From the NCBI GenBank assembly GCA_910577105.1, contig CAJTMB010000036.1, forward strand, positions 1 to 27,540: a stretch of DNA of 27,540 nt. Reading direction: 5' to 3'. The translations under genes were made by a program, and so were the position numbers. The stretch's first letter is position 1, and each line of letters opens with the position of its first letter. Shown one piece after another: positions 1 to 7,325 of this stretch. The notes below the pieces were generated by a model. That model saw only the letters and a list, made by a program, of their open reading frames with translations, ran no database searches and was not told the origin of the DNA. Source of the stretch: an uncultured Lachnospiraceae bacterium (GTDB lineage: Bacteria; Bacillota; Clostridia; Lachnospirales; Lachnospiraceae).

Positions 1-55
1 TGAAAACTTGTAAACTGTTTGCTTCGCAAATTTTTTCTTTCAGAAAAAACAGGCA

Positions 56-166
56 GTTGACAAGTTGGTTACACTTTTGGTTACACTCGATTAGCTGATG
101 TGCGGAAAGCTCCTTTCTATGAGGGTTTGCAGTACAGGGAAATTCGTTCAAGTCCCATCTTCCGCA
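56..166 (+). repeat. Direct repeat copy 1 with tRNA-like 3' end (possible attachment site)
   Basis: First of two imperfect direct copies (second at 322-420). Shared parts include GTTGACAAGTTGGTTA, CTCCTTTCTATGAGGGTTTG, and a tail AAGTCCCATCTTCCG. The tail GTTCAAGTCCCATCTTCCGC resembles the T-arm plus acceptor 3' end of bacterial tRNA-Gly, and a strong terminator follows 13 bases later, as after a tRNA gene. Bases 101-107 (TGCGGAA) can also pair with 160-166 (TTCCGCA), but the interior does not fold as a tRNA. This copy has 12 bases that copy 2 lacks, through a second GGTTACAC. Inference: scar or attR-like end of an element that integrated in a tRNA gene; no integrase is visible in the window. 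Confidence 0.6.
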
Positions 167-178
167 GTGGGTTAAGAG

Positions 179-219
179 CGGGGAAACCTTGATAAATACC
201 AAGGTTTCCCCGTTTGTAT
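179..219 (+). terminator. Rho-independent terminator
   Basis: Perfect 13 bp stem: CGGGGAAACCTTG (179-191) pairs with CAAGGTTTCCCCG (200-212), with an 8-base loop and then TTTGTAT. It lies just after the tRNA-like 3' end of the first repeat, which fits the native terminator of a tRNA or of a gene left of the window. Confidence 0.75.
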
Positions 220-321
220 ATGCAGATGAACATCCTAATTCAAAGAGATTATATATACCATTCGGAACTTGTATTGGAGAGAGATAAATTCCGGTCTGCA
301 GCATAAAAGCATAAACAAGAG

Positions 322-420
322 GTTGACAAGTTGGTTAACACCCTATTAACTGATGTGCGAAAAACTCCTTTCTATGAGGGTTTGCGCTGCAGGAAATTCG
401 TTAAAGTCCCATCTTCCGTA
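322..420 (+). repeat. Direct repeat copy 2 with tRNA-like 3' end
   Basis: Second, more decayed copy of the repeat at 56-166. It keeps GTTGACAAGTTGGTTA, CTCCTTTCTATGAGGGTTTG and AAGTCCCATCTTCCG, but the acceptor-like pairing is lost (TGCGAAA against TTCCGTA). The copies start 266 bases apart. No open frame of convincing length lies between the copies or from here to 597. Two copies in the same orientation fit accretion of successive insertions at one site, or a small tandem duplication. Confidence 0.6.
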
Positions 421-535
421 TATTTGGCATCTGGGAGGTAACCTGACCTTAAGACTGTTCTTTCTACTGTTGTACATAATATATTGAAATGCCACGGTTC
501 TATCTGAAACAATTTACAGATGGTTAAACTGTGTG

Positions 536-565
536 TTGTACTCTTACAACACTTTCTGTTATACT
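536..565 (+). promoter_or_regulatory. Promoter for the methyltransferase gene
   Basis: TTGTAC (536-541), an 18-base spacer, and TATACT (560-565). The predicted start of transcription lies about 25 bases before the ATG at 598. Confidence 0.55.
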
Positions 566-597
566 GAATATAATCATAACAATTCGAGGGAGTGGGT

Positions 598-1392
598 ATG
601 CAGATAACAGATAACAGTATCGATGGAGGTAAGGCTTTTGACTGGGGAAAGACATCTGCGGATTATGCTAAATACCGTGATATTTATCCGCAGGAATTTT
701 ACGATAAAATAATAAACCGGAAACTGTGCATCCGTAACCAGAGTGTACTTGACGTAGGCACAGGGACTGGAGTGCTGCCCAGGAATATGTACCGTTACGG
801 TGCGAAATGGACGGGTGTGGATATTTCCGAAAACCAGATTTTACAGGCAAAAAAACTTTCGGAAGGTATGGATATCGACTATTTTGCAATTCCCACGGAG
901 GATATGGATTTTCCGGACGGCTCTTTTGATGTAATTACTGCATGTCAGTGTTTTGTTTATTTTAAGCATGAACAGGTAATGCCCAAGTTTGTACATATGT
1001 TAAAACCGGAAGGGAGCCTTCTTGTTATGTATATGGCATGGCAGCCGTCTGAAGATAAAATTGCAGGGGAAAGTGAAAAACTGGTATTAAAATACAATCC
1101 GGTATGGAGCGGCGCGGGAGAGAAGGTACATCCGGTATGGATACCGGATTGTTACAGTGATAAATTTGAACTTGTTTACAGCGCGGAATATCCTTTGGAG
1201 GTGCCTTTTACCAGAGAAAGCTGGAATGGCAGGATGAAAGCGTGCAGGGGCATCGGCGCGTCCTTATCCGGGGAAGAGATTGCGGCTTGGGAACAGGAGC
1301 ATAAAAAAATGCTTGCAGAAATTGCTCCCGATAGGTTTACGGTCCTGCATTACGGCGCCATGGCGGAGTTGAAGGTAAAAGGTCAGAGGTGA
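598..1392 (+). CDS. Class I SAM-dependent methyltransferase
   Basis: 264 residues. A Rossmann-type methyltransferase core fills the first half. Motif I is VLDVGTGTGVLPRNM, the acidic residue ending strand 2 is in GVDIS, motif II surrounds FPDGSFDVITACQCFVYF, and motif III is LKPEGSLLVMY. This is the Methyltransf_11/25 type found in many small-molecule methyltransferases; the substrate cannot be told from sequence. A GTG six bases upstream (592) is in frame, but the ribosome binding site GAGGGAG sits correctly only for the ATG at 598. It appears to be a single-gene unit with its own promoter, and the next gene also has its own promoter. A role in resistance, cofactor or lipid methylation would be guesswork. 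Confidence 0.85.
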   Translation: MQITDNSIDGGKAFDWGKTSADYAKYRDIYPQEFYDKIINRKLCIRNQSVLDVGTGTGVLPRNMYRYGAKWTGVDISENQILQAKKLSEGMDIDYFAIPTEDMDFPDGSFDVITACQCFVYFKHEQVMPKFVHMLKPEGSLLVMYMAWQPSEDKIAGESEKLVLKYNPVWSGAGEKVHPVWIPDCYSDKFELVYSAEYPLEVPFTRESWNGRMKACRGIGASLSGEEIAAWEQEHKKMLAEIAPDRFTVLHYGAMAELKVKGQR

Positions 1393-1433
1393 AAGACAGT
1401 GAAAAGAAGAGAGAAACTTTGGTCGCTTTTCCC

Positions 1434-1462
1434 TTGTTTAATCTTTCTATTTTTGGTATAAT
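1434..1462 (+). promoter_or_regulatory. Promoter for the HEPN gene
   Basis: TTGTTT (1434-1439), a 17-base spacer and a perfect TATAAT (1457-1462), about 70 bases ahead of the HEPN start. Confidence 0.65.
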
Positions 1463-1533
1463 AGTACTATATAAAAGGTAGGTATACACCCGTTTTATCT
1501 AATCACAGGCGACAGATGAAGGGGGGATGTTTT

Positions 1534-1932
1534 ATGCGTCATGACATGGCAGTATTGGCGACTAACCACCTGAAAAGGGCACAGGAGGATTTGCAGTCAG
1601 CAGAATCAAAAATCACCGATGGATGTTATAAAATAGCAATCAATCATTCTTGTTATGCTATTTTTTTCTCCCTGCTTGCGGTAAATACGCTTGACGGATT
1701 TGAGGAGGTAGAGCAGACGGCGCTGTTAACCCACTTTAACCGGTATTTTGTACACACCGGTGTGTTTGGCGCGGAAATGTATAAAATGATTGATTCAGTA
1801 TACAATGTCAGGGATAAATGCGATAATGACGACTTTTACATCTCCACCAGGGGAGAAGCGGAAGAGCAGCTGGCAAAGGCACAGAAATTTGTGGAGACTG
1901 TTAAAATATATATAAAAAGAATAAGTATATAA
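1534..1932 (+). CDS. HEPN domain protein (UPF0332-like)
   Basis: 132 residues from the ATG at 1534, chosen because GGGGGG at 1521-1526 is spaced 7 bases from it; the ATG at 1516 would lie upstream of that site. The protein is all-helical. The pattern of LKRAQEDLQSAE followed by INHSCYAIFFSLLAV matches HEPN proteins of the Pfam PF05168/UPF0332 type. The segment YNVRDKCDNDDFY corresponds to the family's R-x4-6-[H/D] region, with aspartates rather than the RNase-type R-x4-6-H. Such proteins are often toxins or partners of a minimal nucleotidyltransferase (MNT), but no MNT gene is adjacent. It has its own promoter and a shared convergent terminator. It could be an orphan toxin-type protein or a structural scaffold. 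Confidence 0.75.
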   Translation: MRHDMAVLATNHLKRAQEDLQSAESKITDGCYKIAINHSCYAIFFSLLAVNTLDGFEEVEQTALLTHFNRYFVHTGVFGAEMYKMIDSVYNVRDKCDNDDFYISTRGEAEEQLAKAQKFVETVKIYIKRISI

Positions 1933-1933
1933 G

Positions 1934-1978
1934 ACTTGTCCCGAAAGTGATAAATACACTTCCGGGACAAGTTTTGCT
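1934..1978. terminator. Convergent terminator
   Basis: Hairpin of ACTTGTCCCGAAAGTG (1934-1949) with CACTTCCGGGACAAGT (1957-1972), one mismatch, followed by TTTGCTTTG. It sits between the HEPN gene (plus) and the ferredoxin gene (minus) and is positioned to end both transcripts. Confidence 0.75.
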
Positions 1979-1983
1979 TTGGG

Positions 1984-2172
1984 TTACTGATTCCTTTCAG
2001 CCAAAAACTCTTCGACAAGACGTCGTACATTTTCCAGACAGGTGCCGCAGACGGTGCCCGCCCCGGTAATTTCCTGTACCTCTTCCAGTGTCGCAGCTCC
2101 GTTTTCCACGGCATCCTTAATCATGCCGTTTGTGACATTCATGCAGTAGCAGACGGTTTTGTTAAGATTCAT
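1984..2172 (-). CDS. BFD-like [2Fe-2S]-binding protein
   Basis: 62 residues beginning MNLNKTVCYCMN. The start at 2172 is supported by AGAGAGG about 8 bases upstream; a longer frame to 2229 lacks a good ribosome binding site. The cysteine pattern CYC ... CGTC matches the bacterioferritin-associated ferredoxin / NAD(P)H-nitrite reductase [2Fe-2S] helical domain (Fer2_BFD). In known members this domain binds a [2Fe-2S] cluster and acts in electron transfer, for example to bacterioferritin, or as a domain of nitrite reductases and glycerol-3-phosphate dehydrogenases. It stands alone here, with no ferritin gene nearby, so the partner is unknown. Confidence 0.85.
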   Translation of the reverse strand: MNLNKTVCYCMNVTNGMIKDAVENGAATLEEVQEITGAGTVCGTCLENVRRLVEEFLAERNQ

Positions 2173-2270
2173 ACTAAATGCCTCTCTTTTCTGTGTTGTG
2201 ATTTTCTTATTATTTTCCCCAATAATCAAAAAAATAGTGCGGAAAAAGATTAAGTTATGGTAAAATTATA

Positions 2271-2298
2271 TTGAAAACAAACACAAAAGAATTATAAC
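2271..2298 (+). promoter_or_regulatory. Promoter for the split lipoprotein
   Basis: TTGAAA (2271-2276), a 16-base spacer and TATAAC (2293-2298). It is followed by GGGAGG and the ATG at 2321. Confidence 0.5.
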
Positions 2299-2320
2299 TG
2301 TAAGGTATCGGGAGGAAATT

Positions 2321-2920
2321 ATGGGAAAAAGAATTACAGCATTTTTATTAGCGTTATTATTATTGGTTGGCGCTTGTGGCAGTCAGGCGGACAAGGACCC
2401 GGCAACCGCCGCGCAGCCAACAGCCGCTGTGCAGACGGGGGACTTGGAAGAAATCAGGTGGAAATTGGAAGAAACAAAACTTCCGGATGCCGACGAGGCA
2501 TTGACAGCCGTTCTGTCTGAAGGGTGCGACGCCTGTTTTGCTTTGGCGCACGATATGTCAGGGGAATCCATATACCGCTTTGTAATTATGTCGGAAGATT
2601 TGTCGGCAGATGGAGCGCAATTGGGCATTTGTATACAAAAACTGGCGGCGCCTTATACGGAATGGGAGAATTATCCTGTCTTTTGGAAGGAAGCGGTGGG
2701 GGATGACTATGTCATGCAATCCATTGCAATGTGTGCAGACGGGAGCATCTGTATGTTAGTCAGTAAGCCGGAGGAGCAGGGCAGTGCATACAGGCTTACA
2801 TGGACGCAGGAAAATGGAGTAGAAACGGAAATTGTTTCCAGCAGTTATTTTGATAATAATTTTTGGAAAGACATAAATACCGAAAGCTATGTGGATGAAG
2901 CAACAACACCTATTTTATGA
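2321..2920 (+). CDS. Lipoprotein, N-terminal part of a probable split solute-binding protein
   Basis: 199 residues with a clear lipoprotein signal peptide: basic N-terminus, a run of leucines, and the lipobox LVGAC with the lipid-modified Cys at residue 19. The rest is acidic and strand-rich, with blocks such as MQSIAMCADGSICMLV that look like blades of a propeller-type sensor domain. The frame ends at TGA 2918-2920, while the next frame opens at ATG 2917 (ATGA overlap). The downstream frame has the solute-binding domain but no signal peptide and no Shine-Dalgarno site. One extra T in the TTTT run at 2913-2916 would fuse both into a single lipoprotein of about 746 residues. Either this is a frameshifted gene or the two halves are translationally coupled. 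Confidence 0.65.
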   Translation: MGKRITAFLLALLLLVGACGSQADKDPATAAQPTAAVQTGDLEEIRWKLEETKLPDADEALTAVLSEGCDACFALAHDMSGESIYRFVIMSEDLSADGAQLGICIQKLAAPYTEWENYPVFWKEAVGDDYVMQSIAMCADGSICMLVSKPEEQGSAYRLTWTQENGVETEIVSSSYFDNNFWKDINTESYVDEATTPIL

Positions 2921-4560
2921 CGGGGCTGGGTGTGCAATGCTTTGACGGGACATATGGGGAAAAGAAAGAGTGGGTTAGTACGGGGTATGTCTGGCAGATT
3001 GAAGAGTCTGCAGGGGAAGACGGGCAGGTGTATCTGTGCGGAGGCAATATAGAAAACAAATTCAGTATCTATACGATGAAAAGCAATGAGCCTGTTTTAT
3101 CTTCAGATGATGTGTCTATGACTTTTACCGACAAGGTTGTCTTTACCGGAGAGACAGAAGGAATTCTGTGCAATGCATTGCATGGAATCTGGCATTTTGA
3201 CATAAAAGAGGGAAAGACGGAGCGGGTGTTTTCTTTTATGGAGCAGGGATATACTTTTGAAAGATTGCTGGCAGCTTCCCTTGATGCAGAAGGAAACCTG
3301 CTTATGCTGATGAATACAGATGACGGATGTAGTCTGGTAAAAAGGGTTGTGGATGATACCTGGCAGGACAAGGTGACGCTGGAACTGGCAACAATGCATG
3401 CCGGACCATATCTGAGTAAAGCTATCATAGATTTTAACAAGCAGAGTGATGAATACTATATTGAACTGCGGGAACGAGGGGAAGACGAGTGGTATGAGGA
3501 TTATCTGGCTACCATACAGATGGAAGTCAGCAGCGGCGGCGGTCCCGATATTCTTGCCGATACTGTGATAGATTCTTATGCCGCGGCGAAAAAAGGTTTT
3601 TTGCGGGATTTGACGCAGGATTTTGCAGATGAGCAGGAAGGGATGCTGGTGAACCTTGAAAAGTACGGATTGGTGGATGATGCGAGGTATATTATTCCGT
3701 ACAGCTTTGGTGTGGAAACCCTCACTGTATCCGGGGATGTTGTGGGGGATAAAGAAAGTTGGACGACGTGGGAAATGATGGAATATCTGAAAGCAGGAGG
3801 ATATGAAAGGGCGGTAACCCGCATGGAAAGCTACGAGCTTTTCTGTCTTTTGGCAATCAGGTCAAGTCTTATTGACTGGGAAAACGGAAAGTGCTACATG
3901 GACAGTGAGGAGGCGGTGGCCTTGTTGGAATTTGCCGGAAATTACGGAAAACCGGATTCATGGGAGAGCTGCAATAATGATGTTGCGGAGGGAAAGACCT
4001 TTGCGATTCGTGATTACATTTTTGATATTCCTGTCATAGAGCCTGCAACGGAAGCGATTTTTGAAGGAAATGCCGTATATATAGGTTATCCGGTGGACAA
4101 TCCGGCATGGGAAAGCGGCAATATTATGATTGTGAATGGTTTGACCGTTAATCAGGCCTGTGAATGCCCGGAGGGCGCCATAGCGTTTATCAAGTATCTT
4201 TTGTCAGAAGAAGTACAGGAAGATATTGCAGGAGGAAAGTTGTATGGTGAACTGCCGGTACGGGAAGAGTCACTCGAAAATGCATTCCTCTATGCGAAAG
4301 AAAATTCGGTCGGGTATGCAATAGGTTATGTAGTGGAGTCCGGTGGATTTGAATATGAGCAGAGGTATTGCAGTGATGAATATCTGGAGAAAGTAAAAAA
4401 AGTGCTTCAAGATGCAAGGCCGCAGACCGTATATGTGGATGAAGTGCAGAATATTATCTTTGAGGAAACGGAAAGCTATTATCAGGGCGCCAGAAGCGCC
4501 GAGGATGTATGCAGTAATATGCAGCAGAGAATACAATTATATTTTGACGAAATAAAGTAG
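2917..4560 (+). CDS. Extracellular solute-binding protein domain (C-terminal part of the split lipoprotein)
   Basis: 547 residues. The first ~150 residues continue a repetitive strand pattern (YLCGGNIENKFSIYTM, LAASLDAEGNLLMLMN). From about residue 150 on the sequence resembles type 1 extracellular solute-binding proteins: LELATMHAGPYLSKAIIDFN, the SSGGGPDILAD segment, a central ligand-cleft region, and the closing AIAFIKYLLSEEVQEDIAGG. It would be an extracytoplasmic carbohydrate- or peptide-type binding protein, but it lacks its own export signal, so secretion depends on fusion with the upstream frame. No permease or ATPase of the matching ABC class is adjacent. It may be an orphan sensor lipoprotein rather than a transporter component. 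Confidence 0.65.
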   Translation: MTGLGVQCFDGTYGEKKEWVSTGYVWQIEESAGEDGQVYLCGGNIENKFSIYTMKSNEPVLSSDDVSMTFTDKVVFTGETEGILCNALHGIWHFDIKEGKTERVFSFMEQGYTFERLLAASLDAEGNLLMLMNTDDGCSLVKRVVDDTWQDKVTLELATMHAGPYLSKAIIDFNKQSDEYYIELRERGEDEWYEDYLATIQMEVSSGGGPDILADTVIDSYAAAKKGFLRDLTQDFADEQEGMLVNLEKYGLVDDARYIIPYSFGVETLTVSGDVVGDKESWTTWEMMEYLKAGGYERAVTRMESYELFCLLAIRSSLIDWENGKCYMDSEEAVALLEFAGNYGKPDSWESCNNDVAEGKTFAIRDYIFDIPVIEPATEAIFEGNAVYIGYPVDNPAWESGNIMIVNGLTVNQACECPEGAIAFIKYLLSEEVQEDIAGGKLYGELPVREESLENAFLYAKENSVGYAIGYVVESGGFEYEQRYCSDEYLEKVKKVLQDARPQTVYVDEVQNIIFEETESYYQGARSAEDVCSNMQQRIQLYFDEIK

Positions 4561-4619
4561 AGTGAAACGCGGCATTTTTCATCGAAGCTGTGACATGAAG
4601 TGTAGGGTGAAGCCTTAAG

Positions 4620-4668
4620 GAAGCATCGCAAAATAACTGATTTCAGTTATAAAGCGATGCTTCTTTCG
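4620..4668 (+). terminator. Rho-independent terminator
   Basis: Stem GAAGCATCGC (4620-4629) with GCGATGCTTC (4654-4663), plus inner pairing of ATAACTG with CAGTTAT, followed by TTTCG. It ends the split lipoprotein unit before the ABC importer promoter. Confidence 0.7.
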
Positions 4669-4685
4669 TAGTACAATTAATAATA

Positions 4686-4714
4686 TTGCATTTTTCTTTA
4701 TAAAGTGGTATATT
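4686..4714 (+). promoter_or_regulatory. Promoter of the amino acid ABC importer operon
   Basis: TTGCAT (4686-4691), a 17-base spacer, and TATATT (4709-4714). Transcription would begin near 4721. This rules out the in-frame ATG at 4715 and supports the start at 4763. Confidence 0.7.
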
Positions 4715-4762
4715 ATGCAAGTATATTGTAATAAAAATGCATTGTATCGAGGAGGAAAAAGT

Positions 4763-5620
4763 ATGAAAAAATTATTGGCGATTGGATTGATGATTGTACT
4801 TTCCGTAACTGCATTGGCCGGCTGCGGCAAGGATAAGGCGGTGAACGGCAACGGTGCGGTAAAGGTTATTGACATTGAGCTTACGGATGAGGAGTATGCG
4901 TTTGGTGTGGATAAAACCCAGCCGGAGCTGCTGGAATCCGTTAATGCATTTATTAAGGAGATTCAGGAAAACGGTACTTTTGATGCTATCTGCAACAATT
5001 ATTTCGGGGACGGTACGCCTGTAGCGGTTACTTCCGCAGCTTATGACGAGAGCAAGGACCAGCTTGTGGTGGCCACTAACGCTGCGTTTGAGCCGTTTGA
5101 ATATACACAGGGCGACAGCTATTACGGTATTGACATGGAAATTGCCAAGGCATTGGCAGATTATCTGGGCAAAGAACTGGTTATTCAGAACATGGAATTT
5201 GATGCAGTATGCCTTTCCGTGGGACAGCAGAAATGTGATGTTGCAATGGCAGGCTTGACGATTAAGCCGGACAGGGAAGAATATGTAAACTTTTCCGTTC
5301 CTTATTACAGCGCATCCCAGAAGCTGATTGTGCTTTCCGAAAACACGGAGTTTGACGGCTGTACGGATGCAGCTTCCGTGGAGGCTGTTTTACAGACGAA
5401 GGACAGCAGCGTAAAGGTAGGCGTACAGAACGGTACCACAGGACAATTCTATTCCGAAGGAGATGCCGACTGGGGATTTGACGGTTTTCCGGTACAGACA
5501 GTTGGCTATAAAAACGGCTCCCTTGCAGTACAGGATTTGATAAACGGCAACATCCAGTATGTTATCATTGACTCTGCACCGGCGGCATGTATTACGGAAG
5601 CCATTAACAAAATGCAGTAA
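4763..5620 (+). CDS. Amino acid ABC transporter substrate-binding lipoprotein, apparently circularly permuted
   Basis: 285 residues, starting at the ATG preceded by AGGAGG. Signal peptide with lipobox LAGC (Cys21). Residues ~100-285 are a family 3 solute-binding domain: LVVATNAAFEPFEY, YYGIDMEIAKALADYL, CDVAMAGLTIKPDREEYVNF, VGVQNGTTGQFY and YVIIDSAPA. The family's usual C-terminal segment after that last motif (EEYAFGVDK, then PELLESVNAFIKEIQENGTF, then YFGDG) is missing from the end and is found at residues ~32-85, ahead of the domain. The termini of this fold lie close together on lobe 1, so a circular permutation is structurally reasonable. It delivers a polar amino acid to the permease encoded next. 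Confidence 0.9.
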   Translation: MKKLLAIGLMIVLSVTALAGCGKDKAVNGNGAVKVIDIELTDEEYAFGVDKTQPELLESVNAFIKEIQENGTFDAICNNYFGDGTPVAVTSAAYDESKDQLVVATNAAFEPFEYTQGDSYYGIDMEIAKALADYLGKELVIQNMEFDAVCLSVGQQKCDVAMAGLTIKPDREEYVNFSVPYYSASQKLIVLSENTEFDGCTDAASVEAVLQTKDSSVKVGVQNGTTGQFYSEGDADWGFDGFPVQTVGYKNGSLAVQDLINGNIQYVIIDSAPAACITEAINKMQ

Positions 5621-5649
5621 ATACGCAGTAAAGATACGGAGAGACCGGC

Positions 5650-6360
5650 ATGGGTAATTTTGCACAGAAAATAGATAAATTTATAGAGATTTTTGTTTCC
5701 CAGAACGGGTATGTCAGGGTACTGGAGGGGTTGAAAAATACACTTTACATAGCTATTTTGGGACTGGTCATCGGTATTTTAATCGGTACTTTGATTGCCA
5801 CGGTGAGGGTGATTCCCAAGTATAAGGTGCTGCCGCGCATTTTGAACGGTTTTTGCAGTTTTTATGTGGGACTGTTTCGCGGCACGCCGATTGTGGTGCA
5901 GCTTCTGGTGGTCTACTACGTTATGCTGCCCCTGATGGGGGTACGCATGAGCGGTGTGCAGGTTTCCGTGCTGGTTTTTGGGTTAAACAGCGCTGCGTAC
6001 ATATCGGAAATTATGAGAAGCGGCATCCTGTCCGTGGACCACGGGCAGATGGAAGCCGGACGCGCAGTGGGGCTTAGCTTTGGCACCACCATGATGAAAA
6101 TTGTAATTCCCCAGGCAGTGAAAAACATCCTGCCTACTTTGGGAAATGAGTTCATTGCCCTGATAAAGGAAACTTCCGTTGTCAGCTTTGTGGGTGCGGC
6201 AGACCTATATGTGGCGTTCAATTATATAGGCAGCAACAGCTATGAATTTATGGTGCCGTATCTGGTGATGGCAATTATCTACATTCTGATAGTGCTGCTT
6301 ATCAGTCTGGGAATCAAAATCATGGAAAGGAGCCTGAGGAAAAGTGATAGACGTCATTAA
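5650..6360 (+). CDS. Amino acid ABC transporter permease (HisM/GlnP family)
   Basis: 236 residues with about five hydrophobic segments; the first is near residue 30 (TLYIAILGLVIGILIGTLIA). The family's cytoplasmic EAA loop is clear: EAGRAVGLSFGTTMMKIVIP, then NILPTLGNEFIALIKETSVV. The FRGTPIVVQLLVVYY segment is typical of polar amino acid permeases. It forms the membrane channel and would work as a homodimer, since only one permease gene is present. It lies 29 bases after the binding protein gene, with CGGAGAG ahead of the ATG, and overlaps the ATPase start by 17 bases, so the three genes form one operon. Confidence 0.93.
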   Translation: MGNFAQKIDKFIEIFVSQNGYVRVLEGLKNTLYIAILGLVIGILIGTLIATVRVIPKYKVLPRILNGFCSFYVGLFRGTPIVVQLLVVYYVMLPLMGVRMSGVQVSVLVFGLNSAAYISEIMRSGILSVDHGQMEAGRAVGLSFGTTMMKIVIPQAVKNILPTLGNEFIALIKETSVVSFVGAADLYVAFNYIGSNSYEFMVPYLVMAIIYILIVLLISLGIKIMERSLRKSDRRH

Positions 6361-7177
6361 TCTGGAAAAACATTTTGAAGACAACAAAGTTTTAAGGGGC
6401 ATCAATGTCACGATTGACAGGGGTGATATTGTGGTAGTCATAGGTCCTTCAGGTTCCGGCAAGAGTACGTTTCTTCGCTGCTTAAACTGTATGGAGGACC
6501 CTACGGGGGGACAGATAATCTTTAACGGTGTGGATATTGCCGACATGAAAGTGGATATCAATGTGCACAGACGGCATATGGGAATGGTGTTCCAGCACTT
6601 TAACCTGTTTAACAACAAGACGGTTGTGCAGAATATCATGCTTGCCCCCGTGCATATCCGGTGTCAGGAGCTGAAAAAAGTCAAAAGAAAAAATGCCTGG
6701 TTAAAGTTTGCAAACCTGTTTAAGGGAAAGGACAAAAAGAAAGAACTTATCCCTGTTTCTGTGACGAAAGCGCAGATAAAGCAGGAGGCGCGTGAAAATG
6801 CCATGTCCCTGTTAAAGAGGATTGGTCTGGAGGAAAAAGCGGACGTCTATCCCTCCACGCTTTCCGGCGGGCAGAAGCAGAGGGTGGCGATTGTGCGTTC
6901 CCTTGCCATGAATCCGGACGTCATCCTGTTTGACGAGCCCACCAGCGCGCTGGACCCGGAAATGGTAGGAGAAGTTCTGGATTTGATGAAGGCGCTTGCA
7001 AAAGAGGGTATGACCATGATTATCGTGACACATGAGATGGGATTTGCAAGGGAAGTGGCTAACAAGGTGTTGTTTATCGACGAAGGGCAAATATTGGAAA
7101 GCGCACCGCCAAAGGAATTTTTTGAAAATCCCAAGAATCCCCGGTTGAAGGAGTTTTTGTCTAAGGTATTAGCGTAA
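6344..7177 (+). CDS. Amino acid ABC transporter ATP-binding protein with extra basic insert
   Basis: 277 residues from a GTG start inside the end of the permease gene, with AGGAG and GAGGA upstream. Walker A is GPSGSGKST (residues 34-42), Q-loop VFQHFNLFN, signature LSGGQKQRV, Walker B VILFDEPTSALDP, and H-loop THEM. It powers uptake by the upstream permease. Relatives such as GlnQ/HisP are about 240-250 residues. The excess is a lysine-rich stretch at roughly residues 107-148 (includes KKVKRKNAWLKF and LFKGKDKKKEL), between the Q-loop region and the signature helix. This is in the helical subdomain that touches the permease. The insert does not disrupt any catalytic motif. Confidence 0.93.
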   Translation: MIDVINLEKHFEDNKVLRGINVTIDRGDIVVVIGPSGSGKSTFLRCLNCMEDPTGGQIIFNGVDIADMKVDINVHRRHMGMVFQHFNLFNNKTVVQNIMLAPVHIRCQELKKVKRKNAWLKFANLFKGKDKKKELIPVSVTKAQIKQEARENAMSLLKRIGLEEKADVYPSTLSGGQKQRVAIVRSLAMNPDVILFDEPTSALDPEMVGEVLDLMKALAKEGMTMIIVTHEMGFAREVANKVLFIDEGQILESAPPKEFFENPKNPRLKEFLSKVLA

Positions 7178-7237
7178 AAAGTACTTCTAATAGTTCATGC
7201 CAGCGGGCGTTTTGCTAAGAAGTACTAAGTTTTACGC
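7172..7237. repeat. Hairpin repeat element, copy 1 (AGTACTTCT family)
   Basis: Imperfect palindrome: GCGTAAAA plus AGTACTTCT (7172-7188) pairs with AGAAGTACT and TTTTACGC (7218-7237), with three unpaired bases (AAG) on the right side. The left arm contains the last codon and the TAA stop of the ABC ATPase. Related copies lie at 18227-18290 and 18430-18513. No T-run follows, so it is not a classic terminator, although it could act as a 3' transcript-stabilising structure. Confidence 0.75.
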
Positions 7238-7325
7238 ATGGAACTTTTGCTCCGTGGGATTATGTGTTGACAGGGCGGTCAGTTTGTTATTTTCCTTGTT
7301 TTTGTGTCGAAAATAAGAGCAGAAA

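Noticed and set aside
1..98. Open frame entering from the left edge (stop at 96-98)
   Set aside because: About 31 codons with no recognisable protein sequence; it could be the end of a gene left of the window but cannot be supported.
101..166. Possible complete tRNA gene
   Set aside because: The acceptor ends pair, but no D-arm, anticodon arm or proper T-stem can be drawn; only the 3' third resembles a tRNA.
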